Assembly: GCF_000002995.4 (NCBI RefSeq)
Contig: NW_025062478.1
Location: 10,722,001 to 10,786,000, forward strand
Direction of reading: 5' to 3'
Length of the DNA stretch: 64,000 bases
Source of the DNA: Brugia malayi
Lineage: Eukaryota; Nematoda; Chromadorea; Rhabditida; Onchocercidae
Shown here: in pieces, positions 37,419 through 49,500 of the stretch
Numbering within the stretch: position 1 is the stretch's first letter
How the letters are laid out: each line of letters begins with the position of its first letter
Made by a program: the position numbers and the translations under genes
Notes under the pieces: generated by a model
Told to the model about the DNA's origin: nothing
Databases searched by the model: none
What the model saw: only the letters and a program-made list of their open reading frames with translations

Positions 37419-40400
37419 ATATTGTTTGAATAATAATACTAATATTCTAACAGTTAAAATTAAATGAATTCATGTATATTTAATTTAATTAATTAAAAAA
37501 TTTCATACGATAATTAATTTTCGATAATTTCAAAAAAATAATGAAATAAATGAATTCAAAAATTATTCATTCGAGCATCCAAAAGAACAGCTAATAATTT
37601 CCAATATTTAAATTTTTTAAAATCATACCATAATTGAACAGTTATTGTTATATTGCAAAAATATTTCAAAAACATTTCAATTTGTAAAATTTTTTTTTTT
37701 GCATACTTACAAAATTTTTTACTTATTCCAAAAATGCAAGTTTTACCTTTACCTTTTGTCAAATATATTACCAAAAAAAAAAAAAAAAAAAATGACAATT
37801 ACATCAAATATTTTCACCAAATCGAAATTTTAGCGCCACAACGAATTGAATAAATCAATGCGCTAATGTTTTTCAAATTTTAATATGCAAAGAAATTTGG
37901 CCTCAGTAAAGGAAAACAATGCCAGAATAAATTTTTTTTTTTTCAAAAAAATCACTTTTCATATTTTCTTATTCAATTATATTTCCGATAAATGTTTTAT
38001 AAATGAAATTTATTCAGTGCAACAATTTATTTGACTGATAAATAAAATTGATAGCTTAAATTGTTATCGTTATCAAAGGGTGGCATTAATCTGATATTAA
38101 TGATGATATCAGTATGATGGTGTGATAAAGTGGAAATCAGAAATTTAGCTAAATACGAAGGATCAAAATTCATTCATTAATTTCATTAATTTTTTTTCAT
38201 GACGTTTATGACGAATCTGTCACCATTAATGAAATCTTTTAGAGTGAATCATCAAATAATTATGACAGGTAAAATCTGCTTATTATCAGCTTAACAACTA
38301 ACCTTTTATTTATTTGATGTTTAATCTTGCTTAAAGTTTCGTCCCTTTTTTTTTGATTTAAAAAAATTATTCGTTGTTATCGCTTATTGTTATCCTATAA
38401 TGATGGCTTTTCTTTTTAGTAAGACACAAAAAAGTTTCAATAGCTAACTTATATTTCTTTATCAATGATTTTAGTAATCAATAATTATTCCATACAATAA
38501 TTAATTAATCATTAATTAACATCACATTGAAAGTATTATTACACACTAATATTTGGTTATAATTTTCTCAGTAATATCAGATTATGAGTTTAAGAAGTGA
38601 TAAGATTGTCCTATATATCAAAAGTTAGTAACATATGTTTTTGGAACAGTAAAACTTAGATGAGGGCAAAGTTCAAATGTCACATCAGAATACCGATAAG
38701 ATTGCCCCATATATCAAAAGTTAGTAACATATGTTTTTGGAACAGTAAAACTTAGATGAGGGCAAAGTTCAAATGTCACATCAGAAGTATTCTCTTGTGA
38801 CATTTGAACAAAATAGTGCTTTCAAGCAAAAATTATTTGTATACGATAAGGTTTAAAAGATTATATTATATACCATAGAGTTGACAATAGACGATAATTC
38901 ATAAGCAAATATCTTTAGTGAAAAATTTCTGGAAATTTGCATCTATTAATGAGCAAAGATCAAAATGATTGAACTATTAAATGAAACCATTTTTTATTGT
39001 ATGAGCAAACTAAAAACTATTGAATATGGTTTAAAAAATCCACATTTGCATATTTTTTTTTTTTAATAAGTATAATTCAAAGTAAATGTACTAACAGTTG
39101 AAATTTTGTGAAGAGAGATTAGAAGTCGCACTAAACGACTGTTCAGGAAATGACCTTTCCAATAGATTTTTTCCTTTTCTTTTTTGTCGTAAAATTATTT
39201 CATAAACATACTAACCTAATGGGAATAATCTAATATTTAATGTTGTGACAAAAAAATTATTAATTCAATTGAACTTTTCATTTATTTTTAATTGATAAAT
39301 GATTGATGAGAGAAAATTGACAAGATAATTCATCATTTTATCATTTAAAACCATTTTATATAACGGAAGAGTGCATTATTATCACTGCTGAAATGTCAAA
39401 GATAACGAAATGAGAAGTAAGAAGAACGGAAATGTGATTATTTCAAAATTTCTCTCTTCTTTTTATCTCTTTAACAAAAAAAAAAAATAATAATTTAAAA
39501 GATCAAAGCATTGATATCAAACTGATACCAAAATAATCAAACAATATCAGAAGAAAATGCAAATTAATGTACTCTTTTCCCCTGGCAATTCAATAACTGA
39601 TTATGTAATGATAGATAACTGATAACTGATAATAGAATCACTAATTGAAATAAACACTAATTAATGTATTCAAAAAAGCAGTATTGAATTACATGAACTT
39701 TGCATTTAAGCAACATTTACGCTTGCGCTGAAACTAAAATGTTACTTTGTTTTGCTGTCAAAATTAGTGAAACTATTTTTTTATTGTAAAGCAAAAACAT
39801 AATATGATATGAAACTGATAGGATGATAACAATGATAATAGCTGTAAGCTGTGATATGTAACAGATTAGAAGATAACTTGATAATGATTGTAAGCTGTGA
39901 TATGTAACTGATAACAAGATAACAGTGATAATGATTGCAAGCTGTGATGTGTAAGAAGGTAACAGTGATAATAATGATTAAAGGTGTGATATGTGAGACT
40001 GATAAGAAGATCAATTTTTATCTCTTAGACGGATTTTTTTTTTTTTTATTTTAAATTGATCAGTTAAAGTAGTGAAAATTGAAAATTACATTCCATCGTT
40101 CTTTTGTATACAAGGAGTGTAACTTTTTGATTGTGACTTTTGATTATCAAAAAAAAAAAAAAAAAAATAGATCAAACTCAAAATGCTTATTGATTGATTT
40201 TTTTGGAAATATAATTTTCATATTTCTCTTCTTGTTATCAAATTTAAAATTTTCATTAAATATTTTTAAATTTTATATGATAAGTTAATATCACTATGAT
40301 TAATCATACTTTTTCCACAAAATTATTCCTTTCATTCATTCGTTTTTCATTTCTCAACAATCTTTTATTTCTACTATTTTCTCTTTTATTTCCTTCAAAA

Positions 40401-43387
40401 AAAAAAAAAATAATTAATTACTTAATTAATTAACAATTTTATCTTTATCATATCAAAAAAAAAAAAAAAAGATAACAGATAAATTAATAATAATTACAGA
40501 TGGCTAACAATTGAGGTGCTTTTCTCATTTCTTTATGGTCTTCTTATGCTCATTGGTATTACTGGTAATGGTAGTGTTTTAATTGCATTTACAAAAAATC
40601 GACGACTTCGTTCAGCTCGAAATATTTTTTTGCTCAATTTAATTATAACTGATTTATTACTATGTGTTACCGCAATACCTGTAACACCATGGTATGCATT
40701 AACAAAGAATTGGACATTTGGTGCTTTAATGTGCCGTTTAATGCCACTATCAAATTCATGCTCTGTTTTCGTAACCAGGTAAGTAAATTTAATTCAGAAG
40801 AGAAAACCTTATCGTCTTAAAAGGTAGTCATAGCAACCTTTTAAATATATATATATAATTCTTGAAAGCATTTTTAGCAGAAGATTAAAAGAGTGAAAAA
40901 AAAAAAAAAAACGAAGAAGAAGAAGAAGAAGAGGGATACATTAATTACCATAGAATTTGATTTTTTTTTTTTTTTTTTTAATTTTATTGTTTAAAATAAT
41001 TGAAAATGTGTGAAAATTTTACGATTAAAAAGAAAAAAAAAAAAGGAAAGGAAATAGCTGTAGTATAATGACAATATATGAAATTATATTTCATTAACAA
41101 TGAATTAAACAATTTTAAAATTCTTATTGAACATTGATGATAATTTTAATAAACTTAGTGATAAAGAAATAATTGACTCTACAATTTGAATATTTATTTA
41201 TGTATCGAAATTTTCATTTCTTATCAAAATTTCAATTTCTTATATCTTTTGCACTTCATAGTGATTTCAAGAATGTAAATAAAGTGGAAAAGGTAGCAAA
41301 ATTTTGTTAGCATCATTTGTGTCTTTCAAAGTTGTCACTTATAAATGATATGTTACTCATAGAGTTAAGAGTTTAACAGTTCAATCATATGATTTAGTTG
41401 CAAAGCTGTTATCAGTTAAGAAGTGATGATGAAAAAGAGAATTTATCTTTTGACATGTAATAAAATAAAATAAATTAAAATATCTTTTGACAATAAAATA
41501 AAATAGAGTAATAAAATAAACTAAAATAAATTTTTAAAAAAAGTTACTGTAACTTCCATTTCGGAATTATTTGTATCCTTCATTTCAACAGTTATCAGAA
41601 GGCAGAATGAGACATTAAATCATAATTATATCTCAATAACTTTACTTTATACTTTATAAAAAGAATATTTTCATTGTAACTTTCTTGTTGGAATTACTTT
41701 TAGTACAGAGATAATTGCTTAGAAAAAAGATAGTTTCAATTATGAATTAGAAAATTTAGAAGTTTTTTTTTTTTTTTTTTTTTGAAAAGTACTGTTAAAG
41801 AAATAGTCACTTCAATTTTAGCACAAACATTGAAATATTTAACTTAAAATGAGATTTTAGGCTAATTAGTAAAATTTGATATACGATTAGCTAATTGAAA
41901 CTTGTTGAACAATACCATTATATTGAAATTAAGAATAAAATTGATATTTTTTTTTTTTTTTTTTCAAAATTTCAGCTGGAGTTTAACAGCTATAGCAATT
42001 GATAAATTTGTTCATATTATGGGGCCAATTCGTGCACCTGTATCCATAAGCCAAGCAGGCCTAGTTACTGCTTTTATCTGGGTGGTTAGTACAATGATTA
42101 ATATACCATATCTTATGAGTTATGAACTTGTTGATGGTGCATACTATGTACCAAATAATACTGCACCATTCTGTGGTCTTTTTTGCGATGAAATTAATTG
42201 GAATGGTGAAATGCCTCGACGTCTCTATGGATCATCTGTTGTTCTATTACAGGTAAATTTGAAAAAAAAAAAAAGTTAAATTTAAGCACTGACAGTAGAT
42301 TGGTCGATTGGAATTAATAGAATTTTGATATTTTCTTCTTCACAGAAAGTTATTGTTATTTTCTCTTTGTGCTTTTTTTTTTTTTTTTTTTTGTAAATAA
42401 AACTAAAATATGAAATTGAAAGAAATTGTTTAGTTTGTTATTCCATTAACAATTATAACATATTGCTATGCTCGAATATTAGCAAAAGTTGCCAGTGATA
42501 TGATTATTCAAAATGTACAATTCAGTAAAAGTTTATCAATTGCTCAACGTGAAGAAGCAACAAATCGAAGAAAACGAGTAAGTTAGATGAAGAAATTCGT
42601 TCGTAAATTTTGTTAAGTATTAATAAAATTGAAAAAAAGATTTTGTAAATTTGAAAATGATATATTTTGATAATTCTCACTTATTATCTTCTTATCATTA
42701 ATGAATGAAAAAGATGATGCAATTTCATTTGAGACTTTCTTGGGAAAATATTTAATGCTTTGGGATGATTTATTTAAAAAAACTACAAATATGATTAACT
42801 TATTGATAATTGTTAAATTGTAAGCAATATGTTAAAAATTCTACACAAATTATCAATTGGTATTTTTTTGAACTGATCAGATTTTTTTTTTTTTTCTCAT
42901 AGGTTAATTGAGATTACTTATAGGTTAATTATATACTTATCGGTATGGTAATTGCATTTATCGGATGTTGGCTGCCACTTACAGTTGTTAATATGCTGAA
43001 AGATTTTAGTAAATTATTATTTCTTTCTTTTATTTAGCATCAAAAATAAGAAACTTTCAAGATTTATCTTATCATTTGTCATTTGATAAAATTTTTACAA
43101 AGAATTGATAAAAACTATGAATGAAGAGAGCTTATCACCTTGATATTTCAGAATTAGAACCATTGTTTCTGCTCGAACAACCATTCTTCTGGCCATTATT
43201 AGCTCATGTGATAGCAATGTCAACTGTCATCTGGAATCCACTCCTCTTTTTCTGGCTAACAAAGAGGAAAAAAGCGCACACACAAATGCCACGTTTCAGT
43301 GTTTCATTTAATGCATTTGGCACAACAATTTCGCGCATTAGTTCAATGCATCGTAAATCAAACGCATTTCGCTCCACTGCTTGGTAA
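35510..43387 (+). CDS. Rhodopsin-family neuropeptide-type GPCR, 363 aa
   Basis: Seven-transmembrane receptor of the peptide (NPY/NPR-like) type. Six exons: 35510-35580, 40500-40778, 41976-42252, 42434-42577, 42924-43008 and 43152-43387, total 1092 nt in phase. Exon 1 encodes a 24-residue extracellular start (MDDDTKCVQITEAILARGIN) and ends at AG|GTAAGT in exactly the phase needed by exon 2. Landmarks: TM1 GNGSVLIAF, TM2 NLIITDLLLC, the TM3 Cys (ALMCRL), a second extracellular loop with Cys pairs (PFCGLFCDE), TM5 FVIPLTIITYCYARIL, and TM6 FIGCWLPLTVVNML. Two key motifs deviate: D-R-Y at the end of TM3 is D-K-F, and NPxxY in TM7 is NPLLF. The intracellular tail is basic and serine-rich. Intron 1 is 4.9 kb. 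Poly(A) signals at 44021 and 44044. Ligand and exact npr orthologue are unknown. Confidence 0.88.
35951..36240. repeat. 150-bp tandem duplication in GPCR intron 1
   Basis: A block starting ATAAATCTCTCAAAGTTGTT occurs at 35951 and 36101 and continues through GAATGAAATGATCC in both copies. The copies differ by about a dozen changes and in poly-A length. Confidence 0.9.
38599..38785. repeat. 96-bp tandem duplication in GPCR intron 1
   Basis: Two nearly identical copies of a unit starting GATAAGATTG, running through ATATGTTTTTGGAACAGTAA and ending CACATCAGAA. They differ at only a few positions near the start, which implies recent duplication. Confidence 0.95.
38767..38809. repeat. Perfect 14-bp inverted repeat (hairpin)
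   Basis: GTTCAAATGTCACA at 38767-38780 pairs perfectly with TGTGACATTTGAAC at 38796-38809 across a 15-nt loop. The left arm is the end of the second copy of the 96-bp duplication. Confidence 0.95.
39820..40010. repeat. Degenerate repeat, about 57-bp unit, in GPCR intron 1
   Basis: Three to four copies of a block containing GATAATGATTGTAAGCTGTG, ATATGTAACTGATAA and AGATAAC, with increasing divergence to the right. Rich in GATAA words. Confidence 0.8.
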
Positions 43388-43470
43388 TATATGTATATAT
43401 CTCATTTTATGCTAATAATTGCATTACTAATTTCATTTTATTAAATTAAATTATCAAAAGATTTGTTTAG

Positions 43471-43719
43471 TTGAATTAGTAGAGAGATTAGGTAAGAGTT
43501 ATTTTAATTGTTGAATTAGTAGAGAGATTAGGTAAGAGTTATTTTAATTGTTGAATTAGTAGAGAGATTAGGTAAGAGTTATTTTAATTGTTGAATTAGT
43601 AGAGAGATTAGGTAAGAGTTATTTTAATTGTTGAATTAGTAGAGAGATTAGGTAAGAGTTATTTTAATTGTTGAATTAGTAGAGAGATTAGGTAAGAGTT
43701 ATTTTAATTGTTGAATTAG
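43471..43719. repeat. 40-bp minisatellite, 6 copies plus a partial, in the GPCR 3' flank
   Basis: The unit begins TTGAATTAGTAGAGAGATTA and continues GGTAAGAGTTATTTTAATTG. Copies start at 43471, 43511, 43551, 43591, 43631 and 43671 and are virtually identical; a partial copy starts at 43711. It begins 84 bp after the GPCR stop codon and may be transcribed in the 3' UTR. Confidence 0.97.
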
Positions 43720-44577
43720 AATTAACAAACAAAATTTTACTTCTAGAAATTGAATTTTTATTTTTTAATGTGAGAAAAGTAAATTAATATTAATATGCTA
43801 TATTAGTCTGAATATTATAAAGCTTGTAATAAATATGATGAGTTTATTTATAGTATTATTTGGCATAGATGTATTCCGGAATCGTTTGATGGCACTTATT
43901 GCAGCATGTTAAATAGAGAACCATCAAGCAGAAATGATATGCAAAAATCACATCTCAGGAATGGTTTGACAAATTCGAAGAATTATCTAACCATAGAAGC
44001 GGAACGATTGATATGAATGAAATAAACGTTTATAAATTGCTTAAATAAAATGAATGATGCATAAATAGAATAATCGATGAATGGAATTAATCGGAAGAAA
44101 TTTGTAAATTTTTGACTCAAAGAGGAGAAAGAATTTTTGATTGAGTATATTAATGTGCCTATATTTTATATAACTTCTCTTCTTATCATTTACCAGTTAA
44201 CCAGTTATTTTCCTTTCTAAAACAAATGCTCAAATGTTCAAATCTTTAATTGTTGAATTGATTTGTCTACAATTGTATATTTTATGCTTATTATCAAATC
44301 TGCTAGAGTAATAATTGAATATTACTAAATCACTCACTATCTATACTTTTTTCTAATACAGAGAAAAAAAAATGAAAGAAATATGCTGAAGAACATTTAG
44401 ATCAATAATTTTATACAAACTTTTGTAAAGTTTTGAACAAATTAATATTGGTATCAATTTGGAGTACCAATAATTTCGCCTTTTTTTTTTTTTTTTGTAT
44501 ATATTGGATATTGCTAATTGCATACAGATATGAATTATGTTACTAAAGATTGTACATAAAAGAAACTAAATTACTTA

Positions 44578-44712
44578 CCACGGAAGAATAAGGATCAATT
44601 ATTCGTCGAACATTAACGAATCACTGTGGAAGAACAAGGATCAATTATTCGTCAAACATTAGTGACCACCGCGGGAGAACAAGAATCAACTATTCGTCGA
44701 AATCAACGACCC
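44578..44712. repeat. 46-bp tandem repeat, 3 diverged copies
   Basis: Three copies spaced 46 bp, each with GGAAGAACAAGGATCAATTA (or a close variant) followed by TTCGTCGAA. They lie past the GPCR poly(A) signals. Confidence 0.88.
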
Positions 44713-46542
44713 TCACCATCTTAATATGCTAATAAACGACTTGAGGACTCTTTATAACCACCATATTACTTGAGAGTTGGGTATTCAGAGTACCGTTCCG
44801 ATGAAAAACCCTTCTTCTTGATTCGTCTTGTCCACTAACAATGCCCCGGAAAATGGAAATTTCAATGAGAATATACGAGTATTTACTAAGATATTATCGA
44901 AAATATAACACATAAGTAACTTTGGGATGAACAAAATACCAAAGAAGCCACAGGTCAACTAAGCAGCTTCAAATGACACTTGTCAACAAAACTGGTATCC
45001 TTTAACAGTCCTTGGTCAACTTCCAGTGCAGAAAAACGGAATGATACAAAATATGAAGTGTTACCAATTTATTAAAAATTCAACATATTAAGAATGGAAA
45101 ATGTATAGAAATATACAAGGAAAATATGCTCATATAACAGTAACTTCTATGTGATACCCATCCTCCACACTACACATCGGATCCATCACAGTATCTCAAA
45201 AAAAAAAAAAAAAAGAAAATCAACTTCCCTTTTCCTAAAAGACTTTTCAACCTATCAACTGGTAACCACATCACCTGAATTTTGAGCATTATCCTCATTT
45301 CGAACTAAGAAAACTTATCTAACTGGCACAGTAAAACAAACCATCAAAACTATTCTTACGTTAAATGTAAGCAGACCCTATAACATACTTGAAAAACAAA
45401 ATTTAAAACCAAGATTTGCTATAAATTTGCTACAATACCTAGATGACTGATAATATACGATGCGAAACATTAAGCAGAAAAACAGCGAAACACGCCAAAT
45501 TATAAGATTTAACTTATATGTTCAATGGCTTAGAGAAATCACAGATCCTGAAAACATCTGAGAACTTCTTCTTACCAAGAAAGAAAAACAATAATTTTTT
45601 TGGTAAAAGTAATAATAATAATAATAATAATAATAATGATAATAGTAATAACAAATATCAACAATGACAACAATGGACAAGACTTCATTGTACTAAAAAT
45701 TCAACACTTACTTAGCAAAGAATACACCAGAAGATCAGCAGTGCTCTATAAAAGCTTGGACAGCAATTAAATAATTGTCAGAGCATCTCTTCAACTATTT
45801 TTGTAAATCGATTCTATGCAACGTTGGATGCATTGCTGTTTAGCATAAAAGAAAGAGTAATCAGTATTGCAAAAGAATTCATACCACAATAAACAGCTTT
45901 ACGATGAATAATTACATGCATTAACATCGGCAAAAGCTGCCGGCATATCCCAGATACTTTAGAAAGGAATATCCTAACAAAGAAATATATCATTCCTAAT
46001 TCAATATTATTTTGCTGAAATGAGGCTAGGACGCGTGCATACACGAAATGCATAGAAAATATACAAAAAATGAAAACTCAAAATTAAAAAAGCATGTTAT
46101 CATGGAGGATGGAAATTGCGAATCTCTGAACAAAGCGTACTGCAAAGAGCACAATTGAAAGCTTAGAAAAAACAAACGAATGTCCACGATGAGTTTAGGA
46201 TAACAGTATAAAAGAGGAAAGAATTTTAATAACGATCCAATGACCGAAAGGAATGTCTAGGATGCTACGAAAACTTACCACGATATACACATTATACAAA
46301 CTAAAACACTGCCGAAAAGACAGGAACTTGAATTGGACGAACTGAATGACAGATTTCGGAAAATGGATGGAACAGAAGAGTGTAACGATAACAGCCGTCT
46401 GTCCATTTCAAAAACATCGAGAATATATTCGAATACCAGAGTAATTTTGATGATAGCTTGTCTATCTTTTTTGCTGCTACTCATCTTCAGCTCAGGAAAA
46501 ACCATTCTAGATAAGATTACCTATGCAAGTAAGCACTTTAGT

Positions 46543-49500
46543 CTATTCATGTGGTACAGTAGACAAATAAGGATCATGTCGTCGATGCTCATCCAACGCT
46601 CGATCAGTGTTTGGATCATGCGGCAGTTCGCTCTTTCGACGCACTAACGGCCGTTCTTGGACATAGTCTACCGCCTGAAGGTAAAGCAATTATTCTTTTA
46701 TGAAAAGAAATGAACGAATTTTTAAAAAGAACAAAGTCAATTCACATTTAACATACGTACATATCGTGCTGCTTGTTGCTTGATTTTTGTTGGATCCACA
46801 GGTTCTATTCCTGCATTTTCATTAATCGAAAGTTGTGCTAATGAACTACAAGTATTCTGCAACTGTTGACTGACTTCCGAGAACTAGAATGTATACAATT
46901 TTCATTAACAGAACTGATAGGATGTGGAGGAATAAGCCAAGTATATGAAGAACTCTTAGCACAGGGTGTTTATTCATAAAAAGAATTTTAATCATTTGAT
47001 TAAATGAATAAAAGTGTATTCATAAACCTGAGGATTTTGACGTGCTTTCCTTTCGATCATTTCCCACTTCAGTATTTTTTCCTTCAATTTAGTACTTTCG
47101 TCTTCACGTTCACGATTAAAATTTTGAGAGCATTCATCGAAAAGCCTCTGATTAATTTCCATAAATAATTTGAGTGCATTATAAATAAGCCCATGAATTG
47201 TTCTATAACAAATAACGTATTAACGAAGACAACTAGTTTATTTCTAATTCACTGGTTCGTCTGTAAGTCCAAACCTAAACAAAAAAAGTAGTTGTAGTCT
47301 TTTACGTAAAAAGTGACAAAACTGGTTTACTTGTTCCAGTGATTTTTCGAATTTCGATAGAGCGCAGGAAACATGATGGGTAAGATCACAACAGCATTGT
47401 CACTGATTAATGACATGACATATTCATTGTTCCAATAATAAAGCGCTCTTTCGGCTACCTAAAACAAAAATTCTTGGAGGCTCATGTGCATTTCTCATAA
47501 TAAATAAAGAATGAATAAAATAAAATCTGCCTTTCTCCTTTACTATTCCAACACGTGCAAAACCATTCAACAATCATATTATATTAACCCGTTCTCATCT
47601 TTATAATAAACAAAAACTGCATTAACCTGAAAATGTGGTGAAGAAACACATCTTGCTAGCTGCTGGAAAAGCGGTACCATCACCTTTTGAAATTCAGCTG
47701 GCTCAATGACATCCAAAATCTCCTCAAACTCATTTAAAAACATTACCTGTAAAATGAGCATTAATCAGCCACTGCTACCGAAAAAAGCAGTTTTATGCTC
47801 TTTTGAAAAAAAAAAAAAAAAAACCAAATATTTCCATTTGTTCTTATATAGTTTTCAGTTTTATGCTTTACACTACTTATCAAATCGCAACCTCTTTTGG
47901 GCTATGAACTTTGGGCCAGAATTTGAGCAGAGATAAGATCACTGGTTCAGTGAGAGTAGGATCTTTCTCCAGGAATTGAACCACACAATACGCCAACTGT
48001 GGGTGATATACAGAGAGAGATTTTACCTAAAACAATAGGAATATACAAATAATAAGAGTATTACAAGAATTAGGTCATATGACTTCAAAATTACATTGAA
48101 TAAAAAAAGATTATTTACTAAATATCATATCACAGAAAGGGAAGAGTACTGGCAGTAAATATCTTACAGGATATAATAATGATAGTTCTCTTTAACAGAC
48201 AAAGCAACTTTACTTTGTGGAGAGGAATAAGAACACGAAGAAGAAATGTTTTATGCTCCTCTTTTAGCGGTAAGGCGAATCCATTGATGATACTGCCAAG
48301 TATTTCCAAAAGCTCGGCAATACCATTATGTCGTTCAGTTTCATAAATGAATGTATAAAATATATTATTTATATGCTTTCTCATGAAAGCCCTAAGACCC
48401 AGAAATTTGCCATAGATCCGATGAAGTGTCGTCTTTAAGAAATCACGCTCTCTTGGATCTTCACTATCCGACAGTTCGATAAGCTAAAACATAAATGAAT
48501 AATATATGACTTCAAAATTATGTTAAATAAAAAAAGAAATGAAAGTCGTCATTATTAGTTTATGTTGAAAAGGGCTGAAGATATATGAAGATTTTAAGAG
48601 ATTAAAATTAAAATATTGGACAACTACAGTTTGGTTTCTAACTCAGCGCCTTAAACAACAACTAAAAAAAACGTAGAGAACACAGTGGAATATTTTTTAT
48701 ACTAATACCTTATGCTCTGGCAATATCTGCCTAACCAACATGAAATCCATACCTTTAAGACAAATTTCTGGTCAATATAACGCTTTGCAATACTCGGTTG
48801 AAAGTCTGCTGATTCCAGGAAACGCAAAAAAAACTCATACACCAGCTGCAACATAAATCTAAACAACTTCCTACAGAATTAATTAAGCAGCAACTTATTC
48901 TCACTACACACATTTGATTCATAGTTGTTTATAATGGCTCTAACAATGTCATGTAGAGAAAGATCCCTTTCAAATATTCGACGAATAAACTAATGGAATT
49001 TTTGCTTTGGGAATACGTAACTTTTTCCGCACCAACCTCATACCTCAATTTTCTTGAGAGGTATTAGTTGAGTAATCGAAAAACTAACATGGCTTACTCA
49101 TTAACTGCAAGAACGTTATCATTAAGATGAACTTAAATGAGCTGAACTAAATATATTACTGAACAAAAACTGGAAGTTTTTTTTTTTTTACCTCATCTGC
49201 GACCTTTACTTTCTTTTTTTGTATAAGAACAGCTTCAAATTTCTATAATAACCTGCAAATGAGGCCAAGCAGCTTCTAATGTGGGTTCATCTTCATCTGG
49301 ATCGAATTCAGCACCCGTTGGATTTGACGGTGGAGATAAGACGCGGAAAAGATTAGAACCGAGCTAAAATATAATATTAATTAGGCTCAATGAAGATTTA
49401 GATTTTTGTGATCATCTCTTCAGTCTGTAACAATGAAGAATTAACAGCCCATGACACCACAGGCACCTAAATAGTAGTGGAACCATATATTTTATCCATA

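Larger units (their letters stand above)
43388..46542. other. Convergent spacer between the GPCR and PP2A-B56 genes
   Basis: Holds the GPCR 3' UTR with poly(A) signals at 44021 and 44044, a 46-bp repeat, an AAT-triplet tract near 45610-45640, and short ORFs without domains. A plus-strand frame at 46261-46533 contains a plausible transmembrane stretch and ends at a donor-like GTAAGC; it is discussed as a finding but not called a gene. Confidence 0.5.
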
